Shown: positions 10,377 through 22,735, counted from the first letter of the stretch. The stretch is DNA of 64,000 nt from Alitta virens (GCA_932294295.1 OW028575.1:19410058-19474057), one strand, 5' to 3'. Numbers and translations: made by a program. Notes: generated by a model not told the origin, from the letters alone.

Positions 10377-10640
10377 ATAATGGCTTGTAAGTCAGTTTAA
10401 ATACACTGTTATGACTCAGTACACTGACTGGTAATAAAAATTAATTAACAAAATAGAAGTTTCAAACTTGGAATTTTAAAATTATGGAAGTAGTGAAGCT
10501 ACCTTAGATTCATGCTTGGATACACAAATATACATTGGAACGTTTAAAAAAAAAGTATCTATTGATATGTAGATATAAGCTTTGGTAATAGAATTGATGC
10601 AGACAATCGCATTGTCTACATGGCATGATGTAGAATATTA
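10377..10640. repeat. Distal part of copy B (SINE empty site)
   Basis: Matches 7283-7338 joined to 7535-7695. It ends at TTGTCTACATGG like copy A. This is the uninterrupted reference for the SINE insertion. Confidence 0.8.
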
Positions 10641-11185
10641 CTGAAATAGTAAATCGCATTTATATGAAGATTTATCTCAAAGAATATTATTTTATTTCTT
10701 TTATTTTTGTTGATGTCGATGGTTAGAACATTTACTTATGCTTAGCAGGTAATTTTTTCGGTGCTGTCTATTGCTTTATTTATCCAGTTCCTTTTTAGTA
10801 GGATATCTCAAAACCTTTTGCCATGGATGGATTAGGATGAAATTTGGTGTGCATATGGATGATGCCTCATGGATCAGGTGATTCAATTTGCAGGTGATCT
10901 GAATCATATTCTGGATCTGAATGTTGTTGGAAAAACAAAGGTCTTCACCATAGTAATGATGAAGCCAATAATACTATCAAACATAAAGGTCTTCACCTAG
11001 TGAACAAGCAAAAGAAGGAATGAGGTTAAACATTTTTGTCATTAGAAAATCAATCCTTCAGAAGTTCAGAGATAATAGCCCTCACGACACAGCCACAGTT
11101 TTCCGCAGATAACTGGGTATTTTTCGACCCCAGTATCTATAATGATCAAAATGCGCTGTACCCTAGTTGAGTATATATATATAAA
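10641..11185. other. Unassigned non-coding stretch
   Basis: No ORF, repeat or RNA signature recognised. Confidence 0.5.
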
Positions 11186-11189
11186 GCCT

Positions 11190-11705
11190 CGTTCACCCTA
11201 TCATGAGAGCCGAGTGATCACGGACATCAAAGACGAACTATACGTGCTCACTCGTGGTCAATAAGGAGGTAATCACATATAAATTCTTTCGACGAGCATC
11301 CGTGAGGCATTGTAGATGATTCGGCGAGTGGTCCACGAGTGAAAGAGGGAGAGGGCTACGCCGGATGGGCACAGTGCCAGCCTGGACAGTCGACGGAAGA
11401 ACGACAGGCGGGCCACGGAGATCCGCCGAGCATCTCCTGAGCATTCCACGAGATGTACAAGAGTGAACACTAATTAATAATGGACAGCCTCCCTTGTGTG
11501 AGCACGAGTGGCCACGAATGCCCACGGATGTCCCTAGACCACTTGCCAACCACTCACGAGTGATCTTGAGTGACTATGAGCGTTCTATGGATTACCAGGA
11601 GTATCCGTACAGTGCTCGGCGAGTGAATAACATATGGATAAGGATAAGCAGGAGTAAAAAAAATTCGCCATCCGCACTCACTCGCCATCCCCACTTGTGA
11701 CAATA
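11190..11705. repeat. CACTCG/CGAGTG-rich block of unknown origin
   Basis: A ~500-bp GC-richer island in AT-rich surroundings. It has roughly nine CACTCG or CGAGTG words in both orientations, often within CACGAGTG or GTGGTCCACGAGTG contexts. Overlapping open frames (65-103 codons) occur on both strands, as expected for stop-poor repetitive sequence, and resemble no known protein. A transposon relic is possible, but I see no terminal repeats. Confidence 0.45.
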
Positions 11706-11709
11706 TGAA

Positions 11710-12345
11710 TGTCACTTAAATAGCCCCTTTTTGGCAGATTGCAAATTGACTTTTCTAAATTCTGTACAACCGTCGGCCAATATAATCTCTTCAAAATACC
11801 AGCTTTGCAAGTACTTTAATTAATTACAGGGTCCCCATTATTCTGTTTACGCTATGGTAAAAGGCTTTTGGTATGAAAATGATTCCACATCTAAGCTTTT
11901 CATGTCAGTCATTAGGCCAATCGTTATGTATACATGCCTTGCAAGACTTTAAATTTGGAACCATTGGTGAATACAACCACCAGTCCCACTTTTTTTCTTG
12001 CAATATATAAAGCAGATGAAACTGGCACAGTCCTTCACTATCTATTCAATAGACATTGCCAACATAAGGCTCATTTTTAGAAAAGTCTACTTGGTCAGTC
12101 TGATGTTCTAGGACACCTCCAAATTAAGACTACGTTGGTGAAATCGGGCCAACCAGTCAATATGAAGTTAGTCAAAAATGATGTAACCGATTCTAAACTT
12201 TAAAATGGAAAAAGCTACAATGACTCTGTTTGTCAATTGCCATATTATAATGTTACCTGTTTCATAGTTCAGCGGCATGCCAAGATCAGACTCAGTACCT
12301 TTCTTAAAAATTGGCAGGTGCCTACATTATCATAGCATGGCCACT
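11710..12345. other. Unassigned non-coding stretch
   Basis: Nothing recognised. AT-rich with no convincing frame. Confidence 0.5.
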
Positions 12346-12353
12346 GCACATAA

Positions 12354-12710
12354 CACTGTGTGTTGTCACCTCACAGCCCAGCGACCTAATTAAGTACATG
12401 TTTTGCTCATTTATTCATCTAAAGTAAATTAATCAATTTCTCTTATAGTCTATAGGCTGGTATTAAAGGTCTAACAATGAAATTACAGGATAATTAGATG
12501 TTCATGTGCTGAGTTTACGCAATTCTCGTTTCTGACAAGCAGACAATTCAGTAATATTGCCTACAGTTGTATTTTTAGGAGAAGATTTCTTAAGTCTATA
12601 CTCAGCCTATCGCCTACATCTATTTTAACCTATCATTTTGTTTAACTAGGTAAACTAGCAAAGAATGTCCATAATTAGGTCGCTGGGCTGTTAGGTGAAA
12701 GCACACAGTG
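12354..12710. mobile_element. 357-bp TIR element (MITE-like)
   Basis: The left end, beginning CACTGTGTGTTGTCACCTCA, and the reverse complement of the right end, CACTGTGTGCTTTCACCTAA, match over ~39 bp. Both continue into CAGCCCAGCGACCTAATTA. ATAA flanks both sides (12350-12353 and 12711-12714), a candidate 4-bp target duplication. The interior is non-coding. Superfamily not assignable from this alone. Confidence 0.75.
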
Positions 12711-12899
12711 ATAACATTATGGCGCATGCATTGGAAGCTAATTAAAACTCACATTTTCGTCATACCTATTAAGTATTTAAATCGCCTATTTCCTCAGTGG
12801 CAGTGTTTCATGGAGTATTACACATAATACATCTGTCTTTTCAGATTCAAGAAACTGAGAGAAGTTGACACTTTAATAACATTTTTTGCCATTTACTGA

Positions 12900-12985
12900 G
12901 TCACGACTTGTGAGTGTGTGAGATTGTGTTGTGAGTGAGATTGTGAGTGAGATTGTGTGTGTGTGAGTGAGTAAAAGAGTTATGA
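12900..12985. repeat. TG/GTGAG-rich microsatellite
   Basis: Interrupted GTGAGTGAGATTGTGTGTG-type simple repeat. Confidence 0.8.
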
Positions 12986-13247
12986 GTGGTGTGTTTATTT
13001 CATTCATGACACTTCACTTTATTTACACATTTTGTTTAAGTTGTCCAAACACAGAAAGAAAATAAGCAGACAGCAGATTTATTTCACTATAACAAATATT
13101 CATACACAATTTTAGAGCATAGTCCTTTAGAAAATCTCTTGTATACTACCAATTGAGTTAAAAAAAAAAAATTAAAAAAACTGTCACTATTTACTTTTAA
13201 AAGAACGTTGAGCAGGAAAATGTGCCAAAAATGATACACAAATCAGT

Positions 13248-14103
13248 TTAAAGATATTTTTGGAGGAACTGCTCAAACTTGTCAATCACTTCGGGTAGAT
13301 TTTTCCTGCCGAAGCCAACGCGGAAGAATTTGTCAGGAAAGTCATAGAGATTGGAAGGCAAAATGAGGATCTGTGCTTCTTCCCTAAGTATTGTTGCCAA
13401 ACCACCCGCTGACCCAAAAATGTCGATCGCTTTTGGTGCGAGTGGGATGAATGCTATAGTACCCGCAATGGGACGTTTCCACAGGAAGAAATCTTGGAAT
13501 TTCTTGAAGAACAAGTCTAGACGATCAAGATTCACTTTAATCATGTTGATATTCCTTTCAATAATTTTATCTTTGTTGTCAAGAGCAATGATGGACAAAA
13601 TTTCGCTGGGACCTGGAGAACATATGGTGAGGTAGTCCTTGAATGCAGCCATGTCACTCATCAGTGCTTGGTTTTTGGTGCACACCCAACCCAGTCTCAG
13701 GCCAGGCAGGCCGAAGGTCTTGGACATGCCACACATTGATATGGAGTTGTCATAAACATTGCAAGCAGAAGACAAAGGCGCAGTGTCATCCAAGTTGCTG
13801 TACCGATATATTTCATCGGAAAATAGGAGGATATTTCGTTCTTTGCAGAGTGCTAGCAGTTGGTTCCATTGTTCCGCTGAAGGAAGGAATCCTGTTGGAT
13901 TGTGAGGGAAGTTGACCACTAAAATTCTTGTGTTAGCCTTAAGTAAATTTTTAAGGTCATTGAGGTCAAACTGCCAGCCAAGGTCTTCCTTCCAAGATGG
14001 CTGCCATCTGTCCATGCGGCAACCCATAGTCTTCAGATTTTCATAGAGACTCTGGTAGCCAGGAAATGTGGTCACAACATGCGGAGTAGTTTCACCAAGT
14101 TTT
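13248..14103 (-). CDS. Aminotransferase coding exon 2
   Basis: 856 nt after a CTTTCCAG acceptor, ending at the stop. Holds the whole PLP-binding core and small domain. The 511-bp intron (14104-14614) contains nothing recognisable. Met at 14126 lies upstream of the acceptor and is not a start. Confidence 0.85.
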
Positions 14104-14964
14104 CTGGAAAGTTTATAAAATCGCATGCAATTAAAAGTTCTAAAAAAATTGCTGTTCTGTTAAGTAGAATGTAGATTGTCAAATCACTGCTTTTGGCAGA
14201 AAGGAATGCATGGCTACATTTGGCATGCACTAAATATAGATTCATTAAATTAATTTCAAACAATGGAAAGCAAAAACACCACAGTTGATGGTGTGGGGAG
14301 GGGGCAACCTAGCCAGTTACACATGCCTGGATGGCTGCTTGCTGTAATGGGCCATTCTGAATTAAAATTATCTTTTATACTTCTTTCGAACAGTCTTTCA
14401 AAAATGTAAAACTACTAATACTGGAATTTACACAAAACAACAACAACATCTGAATGAGTTACTTACATAGCCGAAAGATGATGCATGCACAGGTAACAGA
14501 GAATCAACACCATCAACTAATTACAGACACTACTTGCCAACTTGTAATTTTGTAGTTTTTGCCATTAAATTTGTATCTCATGCATGACCTACTAATAGTA
14601 TAATAAATACTTACGTCCTGCAATAATTGACAAGAGCTCTCATGGCGAGGTAAATGCCCTCCTGCGGCACAACCACCAAAACATCATCCATTTGAATGTT
14701 GTTTCCGTGCAGTTGTGCTGCCGCTTGACGGAGGAGAGGATGACCATTACTCTCAGTGTATCCTAATGAGAGAGTATCCCACAGGTGGCGACTCCGCTCA
14801 TCAGCAAGGTTCAACAGTTCCTTCATTGGCATAGATTCAGCATCGGAAGATGATAGCATGTATTTGACTTTGAACTCATATGCGTTGAAATATCTCTCCA
14901 AAGCAAAGACTTCTGGGCCAAGTGCCTGGGCCATTTTGCCTGAGAATGGAAACTGTATGCTCAT
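13248..14964 (-). CDS. Fold-type I (class I/II) aminotransferase, two coding exons
   Basis: A PLP-dependent enzyme of the aspartate-aminotransferase superfamily, presumably moving an amino group between an amino acid and a 2-oxo acid; the substrate cannot be read from sequence. Exon 1 is 14964-14615 (donor AC|GTAAGT) and exon 2 is 14103-13248 (acceptor TTTCCAG|A). The join restores frame and gives 401 residues, a normal full length. Visible motifs: an N-terminal GYTESNGHPLLRQAAA block, NFPHNPTG (Asn ~185), SDEIYR (Asp ~213, Tyr ~216), the PLP Schiff-base Lys ~245 in SMCGMSKTFG, and RVGFGR near the C-terminus for carboxylate binding. Met at 14964 (MSIQFPFSG) is chosen because upstream in-frame sequence (to 15006) looks non-homologous. 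A further 5' untranslated exon is possible. No signal peptide. All key residues are present, so it is probably functional. Confidence 0.85.
14615..14964 (-). CDS. Aminotransferase coding exon 1
   Basis: 350 nt, ending in phase 2 at a consensus GTAAGT donor. Encodes about 116 residues, the N-terminal arm and first part of the large domain (SRHLWDTLSLGYTESNGHP). Confidence 0.8.
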
Positions 14965-15009
14965 AATCTTTCCAACATACAAACTTATTGTAATACTCCA
15001 CCACATGAC

Positions 15010-18000
15010 CTTTAAAATGTAACTGAACTGTTATGCGTAAGAAAGGCATTAAAACAAACAATCAATGCCTAATGAAGTATAAGTTAGTTATATCCCTCAT
15101 AGTAATACAAATTGGCTGTCTCTGAGAAAACCGCACAGAGCATGAAGCATGGGTAGTCTCAGATATAATCCATGAATTAAGCTGATAATGTATATATATA
15201 TATTTTAATGGCTGATGCAGTGTGCATAGCTTTCTGTGAGACAACCAAATAAATTTTAAAATATGATATTCACTACACAAAAAATTAACTATGTATGATA
15301 GTTTACCATTTGAGAGAGATTTCATTGTACTCTCTTTTCGAAAGCTATAGCAACTGTAATATAATTATAATAATTAACAAGGTATACGTTACCAGTTACA
15401 GACTGGTGTACTCGCACTGAATGTGACGAAAAGGCATCTAATCACATATGATGCAACATCGGGCGCAGTTTGTAGGTCATGTGAAAAATAGGCCAGACAA
15501 ATATATTGCAACTGGTCACAGTAAAAACTCTGTATAAATATAGCACATGGGGTCATCAGATATGACATAGACCTTTAATGAAATAGAAAAGGCATAGTAC
15601 CATCTTTTAAGAACAGGACTTCCATTTACAGTAGGCCATGGCAACTTGTGTGCAAAAATTTCGCCAGTATAAAACTGTAAAAACTACAGGATTTGTTTTT
15701 TTAAGTGTGTGCCCATGCGAACTGCACTGATATTTTAATTGAAAACATTCAAATCAATAAAGTTACTAAATTCAATTTAACCCTTGCTCTGAAGAAACTA
15801 GCTGTATGTCCTGTTTCATTGCGTTTGTCCGGCCAAACCTGTTTTAATCAGGTTGATTTTTCAGGCATTCTAAATTCCATCAGCGTATTAATTTAAGAGG
15901 CATTTTCTGAGAAAATCGACCTAGGGCTGGAATATGACATGTCACCAAATCCATTGATACTTAAATGAGAAAAATTGAACCATTTGTGGGGTTTCACAAC
16001 TTATACTTATTTAGAAGCTATGGTAAAAATAACCAGCCATAGTTTTTATATGAATCATCATCTTTCCACGGAATATGTCACCAGGGCTATTTTTATTTCG
16101 AGTTAGATGTGCACAGAATATGAGTCAAAAAACTTTTTTCAACGTAGACTTTTTCTGATCGAGACGATTACCTGAACAAACCAATGTGTTCACCTGTTGC
16201 ATTATACTTTGAACAATATATTTCCATAATAAAATAATGGTGCTCTCATAAAATGTACTAGCTAGCATAATAAACCACATAGAGGTTTTGTAATTTTTTT
16301 AGGCAAATTTTAATCTTTGATATAAGGTTGCACGGCATTTAAACACGTTTAATTGGTTGATAACACTTTGTAATCACGTTTACATGAAATCCAATTTTCT
16401 GTATTTTATTTGGTATGTACGTTAATGCTTTATCTGCATTAAAACCGAAGTTATGTCAAATTAAATAACAGAGACATTACTCATGACTTCTTCAATGGAA
16501 CAAAAAGGGTGTCACTCATCTTAAGTAACTCCTAAAAATCAACAAAATATACCAGAAGAACGCCAAAAAATATATACTATCTGTCCATGTACAATATATA
16601 ATGGTGTCTTTAGAATTTATTGAAGGAAATAATTTTTCTGAACAAAATAATGCATGGCGCGATTTTGCGATTTTCTCCGAGATCGTCACACCACGGCTAT
16701 TCACTCCAATCTGCATAAGTCAGAGATTTGAACAGAAAAAATTCTAACCTATCATAAGAATTTTAAATTGTGAAAAGCGAATGCAAACTGACAAAGTTAT
16801 TGAATAAAATTTATAATAAAGCTATGACGTGCTAGGTGATCCCTTACAATTTCCTATATTTTAAATGTTAAATTCCCAAAATATTTATGGCACCAGAAGG
16901 TCCGTTTCTATTATAATAATTGAAAGTAGAGATGTTATCTCACCTGGTGATATGAATATAATGTCTGGGAGAGCATTACAATGAGAAATATTCAACTGTC
17001 AAGTTGAGCATTTTTTTACACAACAAAAATGCATTTACAAAGAAATGTTATACCTACAATATATAAGTAATAATAGGCATAAGAATGTAAACCTTCTGTA
17101 AGCCTTACTGCTGCAATAACATTTGTACTATCAATTATAACAACATCTCCCCAGAACTACCTCAAGCAAAGGTTACAGGTATTTACACCAACCTTTGAAT
17201 TAACTTTGGAGTAGCAGAACTTTCCTCAAGGTATGAAACACTGAAGACACAAAATGGCTGCAAACATGACAGTTGCTGTCCCTTTGACTTTCTTGACGTA
17301 AGAACTGAGCCCTTCACTACCAATAATCATTTATTAGTGGTCATCTGTGGAGAGATGAGAGTAATCTCAGAAATATACATGCTGTAATGTAAACACTTAC
17401 TTTAAAATACATTGACAAAATTATCAATTGTAACAACTCTTTAATTGATCATATATGTTGATCATATATGAAATTGAATGTATTTCATTGTAAATACTTA
17501 CTATTTCTTCCCATCAATAACAAAAAGTTTTAAATACTGCTCTTAAATTTATTTTATGCATTCAGTGACCATTCATATTTTGTAAGATAGTTCACTTATC
17601 AGATAGCAATGATTAACCAACTGTAATCCCATTAAGATACCACATGGAGTCATTGCACACTCTCTGTGGCTATTTTCGAAAAATTAAAATTGGTATGAAA
17701 GAACATGCCCATCAACACAATTAAATTGTTTGGTTGTCAAATTACATGTGTAAACTATATAATAATAACACAAAAAATACACACGTTACCTTCTGTGATA
17801 TTGCAAAGTGCTTGTGTATTGTCTTTCAAAAAGCAAGTGTTCCGCCTCACCTGGCACTTATTTTGATCTGTCTGGCCTCATTAGACCTATCAAACAAAGC
17901 TAATGCATTGAACTCAGAAAAACGTACATGCTCTTTAAATTATGTCTTCTTTTCTGTAAATGGTATGACCACAGACGGTTTATGTGTTAAGGCAACACAG

Positions 18001-18110
18001 TTTAAGATCACTGTCAGCAATGCTCATTGCACGTTGTTTAATTACAATCTGTTATGTATCCAATCTTTACAGCCATGACTGTGATAAATACTGTTCAATT
18101 AACTGTAACG
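15010..18110. other. 3.1-kb stretch without a supported gene
   Basis: AT-rich. The longest frame (17734-18078, plus, 114 codons) has no domain or splice context that I recognise and unremarkable composition. No tandem or inverted repeat stood out. It lies upstream of the aminotransferase and may hold its promoter or 5' exon. Confidence 0.5.
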
Positions 18111-18119
18111 GGATGTGAA

Positions 18120-18470
18120 AGTTAAAAAAACATACATTTTTAAGTGCAGTTCCTATTACTACATAATTTTGTTGTCCCACTTGAACACTTTTCTAAGCAT
18201 TCTTTCTTCAGAAATTCTAATCAAATCAAACTTTCTACCAATTTTACTACCCACCCATCTCACTTCTCCATTATACCTAAATTTGGTGCAAATTTGTGTA
18301 CTCCCAAATAAAATCTTATTGCTCCATTTTGAACTACATTTATACATTCAAATATCGATATCCCCAAAATCCAGCACGATAATCCAATATTGGACAAACC
18401 ATCATGTTATATAGCTTGGTATAAGAGCTTATAAGTTCTGAAACCAAAGCCTTTGCTTTAGACAAGAATT
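18120..18470 (-). pseudogene. Non-LTR retrotransposon RT C-terminal fragment
   Basis: Minus-strand reading gives VCPILDYRAGFWGY, then NGAIRFYLGVHKFAPN, then a GEM/GW-like block in another frame. This succession (PILDYG..VWGY, then AIRFFLGVHRFAPN) is what I know from the region after the RT fingers/thumb in a LINE lineage of marine invertebrates. Several stops and frame changes make it a dead fragment. No target duplication or tail seen. Confidence 0.6.
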
Positions 18471-18837
18471 TTGTTAATAACTTAACCCAAAGCGCTTACA
18501 CCTGAATCCCCTAAAGTTGTGGTAGTCACATTGAAATCGAGTGAGTAATCTATCAACGAACCAACATACTTGTAAAATGGAACCCGCTGTACAATGTGAA
18601 AATGCCCTGATTGATATGTTACATCACAGGCAAATAACATTATACATGATGGGAAAATGGTGTGAGCTCTGTTTTCAGACTATCACAAAGCACATAGGTG
18701 CATGATTTGGACTTTTCACAGATTGCAAAATGCCACATACCATAGGATAGCTAATTGTCTTAATAGGATGGCAATCATAGCAACCAAATTTTCACTACAT
18801 TGCCCATATTTGAGTCTTTGCATCGCTAAATGTTTAA

Positions 18838-19069
18838 CCCTCAGCGAATGAAGTTCGAAGGGGACTTTTGTTGTCAAATTGATTTATTTTTATTGTTAGA
18901 AGATTGCAACCTGAAGCTTGAAAAATAAGTACCGTAATGATATATTTGATAAAAGGTTTTTTTTAAGTGAAGTAAAATGCAGATGGAAATAGCAATTATA
19001 TATAACTGATAAAAACGTATATTGTATATTCAAAAAGGAAATTTAAAAAAGGACTGCACTGCAGCTTAA
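18838..19069. mobile_element. Extra terminal fragment of the TTAA element
   Basis: TTAA at 18834-18837 is followed by CCCTCAGCGAATGAAGTTCG. This resembles the right end of the neighbouring element (21494 inward, reverse complement: CCCTCAGCGAACAAAGTTTG) more than its left end. It abuts the left end at 19070, as if an inverted partial copy or a second insertion had landed at a TTAA. Confidence 0.6.
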
Positions 19070-21494
19070 CCCTCAGCGAATCCCACGTAGTACACAGGCA
19101 TCATTAAAATTGTTATGTGTTCGTCTGACAGGCAGGAGAGTGGGCGTTACACTTTCATTTTCAGAGCAGAACTCTAACACACTTTCATTTCTAGAGCTGA
19201 ACTCTAACTCTAATGCACTTACCCTAATGAAATGTTATACAGTAACACTCCATATGGCCTAGCTGTGCCTTGTGATAGCCACACTGACATATATTGGCTA
19301 TGTTTTACAAAAATATTATTTCTTGAGTGCTTATATAGTGTGTGCGATGAACCGAAACCATTGCCACTTGGCCTACATAGCCTGTTACGCAATGCTAATT
19401 AGAGTCCAAGATGTCCTGCTTTTTATTATCATATATATGTCCAAAATAGTCAAATATGGGCTATGGCAATGATCCTTAGGAATATATATGAAATTCAGCA
19501 ACAATGTTATGCCACATAAAGATGTTGGGTATAATTTCATACAAAATTAACATATGGAATGATACTCAACTATTTACATTTAGCTAGAAACTGAAGGAAC
19601 TACATAAAAAAGTCTGAAAAAGTCTTACTTTATTTTTGTAAAAATCAAGGCCCGTGTTAAGTCTAACTTTTGTCCACTAAGTCTTACATTATCGTATTTT
19701 GATGCATATATACTTGGATATTAACATTTACATTATAATATTCAGACGATTGGTAAATATAAATGAATATAAATAAATATGAACTTTCTTTAAATACACA
19801 AGAACTGCATTTATTTTATTGCTTAATAGCCAATACCCTGATTGTTTTTTTGACTATGAAATTAAATATATTGGTGTATATAACAGAGCCCTCCCGCCGA
19901 GTGAGCATGAAAAGTATTCTCTATTCTTTTCTTGCCATTTAATTGTTCTGTTTTAAAGATTTTATGCACAATAAGGAGTCAGTCTAGTTCACTAGAAACG
20001 TCAACACAATAGCATGTTCCCTTTACTAATCTGCAACTAAGATTATCATTTATATGTTCAAAATAGTCATATATGGGCTATGGCAATGATCCTACGGAAT
20101 ATATATGAAATTCAGTAGATGTTGGGTATAATTTCATACAAAATTGACCTTCAAGGTTTATTTACTTGTATTTAAATAAATGAAGTCTAAATACAAATAA
20201 ATACAAAATCTTAAAGGTTTATTTCATATGGAATGAACAACACACCCATTTTAATGCCTTTATAAGTTAAAATATTTTTTGCTCGCTGTTTAAATTTAAC
20301 TGGCAACTGAAGGAACTATATATATATATTGTTGGATTGCTGATTTGCATTTAATCTATGGCATTTAAATTAGTATTTATAACCAAAAACTTTACAGGTG
20401 TATATGAAGAAAACAATAATAAGTATTGGAGTCAAGTAAAGGTGATATAGATCATCATGCAACTAATTATTATAAAATTGCTAATTATAAACAAAAACTA
20501 TTGAATGGGTTGAGCATGGCAATACTATGATCAAATATTTAATAATTGCACATGAATTGTACAACATTTATGGCTATCATTGCTAAGTATGGGATCCTAA
20601 GAAATATGAAGGAAGCAACACAATTTTGAGCATTTTTTCCAGATTTTCCAATATTATGAACAAAAAAAGAATGATGAACAAATCTCAAAGAAGCTTAAAA
20701 GTGAAAGTACTATAATCTAGATATATCATTGGCAAAATGTACTGATGTAAGGATCATAGAGTCATTGATATGAGGATTTGAAAGAGTACCTGTCCAAATT
20801 TTCATATTTTCCTTATTAAATAAAATTATCTGTCATAAATGGTCATGAAATCTCTACATTATTCTTACTAAGCTTTGTGTGCATTTAGGTGCAATAGTGT
20901 GTGAGTCCTGCTCTGGAAACAGAAATGTTTATGTTTTTTTTTTTTCTTTTTTCTCTAAATATTTTAAAACACAGCTCAGATATGTCAATGTGACTATCAA
21001 AATGCACAGCTAAGCTATATAGAGTAATAAAATATACAATTTTGCTGGGGTAAGTGCATTAATGGTAGAGTTCTGCTCCGAAAACACAATTTAACATATT
21101 TTTTAGCTTTTTTTTTCAGATTTTCCATTATTTTATAATTAGCATGAAATGAATATCAAAATGAAGTTTATAAAGTGAAAATACTATAATTTAGATATTT
21201 TATTGATACAATTGCATTCATGTAAGTTAAATAGTGTCTTTTGTATGGAGGTTTAAAAAAGAATTTTCCCTATTTTGCCCTAATTTTGAAAATTCTATAG
21301 TATTTACAGCCATGAGACCAAAATTTTAAGCATATAGGTGCAGTAATGTCAGAGTTCTGCTCCGGAAACAAAAACATAGCCAACATAATATTATGTCAAT
21401 GTGACTATCAAAAGGTAACACCCGTCCGACCGCCTGCCTGTCAGACGGACATTGCTGATAACAAAAACAATTTTCAAACTTTGTTCGCTGAGGG
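19070..21494. mobile_element. piggyBac-like non-autonomous element (TTAA-flanked)
   Basis: CCCTCAGCGAA begins at 19070 directly after TTAA (19066-19069). The inverse TTCGCTGAGGG ends at 21494 directly before TTAA (21495-21498). Subterminal homology extends ~100 bp inward on both ends (CGTCTGACAGGCAGG, then GGGCGTTAC or GGTGTTACC, then GGAGCAGAACTCT). A TTAA target and C-run termini are hallmarks of the piggyBac superfamily. There is no transposase, and the ~2.4-kb interior is AT-rich with internal repeats (for example 19440-19560 against 20055-20150). Confidence 0.7.
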
Positions 21495-21739
21495 TTAAAA
21501 ATATGGCACAGATATTTTTACAACATCCACATAATCATTTAAATTATGTTGCGGCAATATTATAAATCATATCATCACAAAACAATATCAAAATAGTTTA
21601 ACCATGTAAATTATATTATACAATTTTATGCAATATGTTTTGGACATTTTTTGTGAAATATTGTCCCAATGAGTGAGTGCTTATATTATTCAAAAGTTTT
21701 TCGTGTTTGCAGGGATTATGCATACAGCAGGGGCACTGT

Positions 21740-22735
21740 TCAGTGCTCATACCACGTAAAACCAAATCCACGAGTCACTCTAGTGTAGCTGGTCTGTTGG
21801 GGACCCAAAATGGGGTGACCTTGATCTGGTAAGAGCAGTCTTTGCTTGGTCTCCCTCATCCATGGCAATCTGACAATACCCTGATCAGCTGATGAAAGAT
21901 CAAGGGTGCAGAACTGTTTGGCTCCAGCCAAACTACCAGGTTAGTCATCATTCCGCACAAGCGGATATGCATCGCAATGGCAGATGCCGTTTAATTTCCA
22001 AAGAAATGATAACTTGATTTCTTCTTTCTTACTAGCTCCCTTGGAGAGGACCATGGGCTGTCCTTGGCCTAAATAACCCCCTTAGACAACATCTTGTCCA
22101 CCCACTTTCCAAGTGCACGCCGCTGGGCCCAACCCAACCTACAAGGTTGCACCTTGATCGGAGCGTGATCTCCTATATCAATTCTGTGTATGAGTAAACA
22201 GGTCTGTCTAAGACCATACTTTCCACCTACGTAGCAGTGTTCATATTCAAGCAAGAGTTTGCTTACTTTCTGCTTTTGTGTGAGGGATGCATCAGCTAAA
22301 TCTACATCTAGCTAACTCTATGACAAACGTGGCTTTCCCATAAGTGATGACCACTTTGTCGCAATGGACCATGTTGAGCGGCCATTTCATAGGAGTCAAA
22401 TGAGGATGATAACTAGGGACTAGCTGGTCATACATGGCTTTACTCATCATGGTGACTTGAGCAACAGAATCAACAGGTTTGCTGCTTTTGACCTAAAATA
22501 AACAGACCAGCATGTCACACAGTATTTAACTAAGACTGTAGCAACCAAGTTAGACAGAGGGCCAATATTCATCCTCCCTTCCAGACAACAGCAGGGCCAA
22601 AGGCATGGGATTCAACCACGCAGATTTTAGTTTACAGGCTAAGGCTGTGAAGCCTTTGGGCAATTTCTTGAAATGCCCTTGCCGGTCACAGCCCTTGTAG
22701 AAGTCGATATGTGGTTTGTAGCATTTATTCACTCA
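21740..22735 (-). pseudogene. Gypsy-type LTR retrotransposon fragment (PR and RT start)
   Basis: Minus strand, in order: a protease-like stretch VDSVAQVTMMSKAMYDQLV near 22420-22480, where the active-site Gly appears replaced; then HRIDIGDHAPIK and LGKWVDKMLSKGVI; then SPWSSP, before the RT fingers; then LAGAKQFCTLDLSSA. This is the usual Gypsy order. It is broken by stops (one right after KGVI) and frame changes near 21850. The RT palm with the catalytic YxDD, RNase H and integrase are missing. The 60-codon frame at 22550-22732 may be gag-proximal but is not certain. Confidence 0.7.

Larger units (their letters stand above)
6180..10640. repeat. Large direct tandem duplication with nested insertions
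   Basis: 6180-7695 and 7700-10640 are colinear copies of one segment (for example 6310-7220 against 8000-8865, 7222-7282 against 9534-9585, and 7528-7695 against 10427-10620). Length differences come from insertions unique to one copy: 7339-7534 in copy A, and about 8868-9533 and 9586-10374 in copy B. Each copy therefore supplies the empty site of the other's insertions. Confidence 0.8.

Noticed and set aside
17734..18078. 114-residue plus-strand ORF
   Set aside because: AT-rich, no recognised motif and nothing nearby to splice to; length is within chance for this much non-coding sequence.
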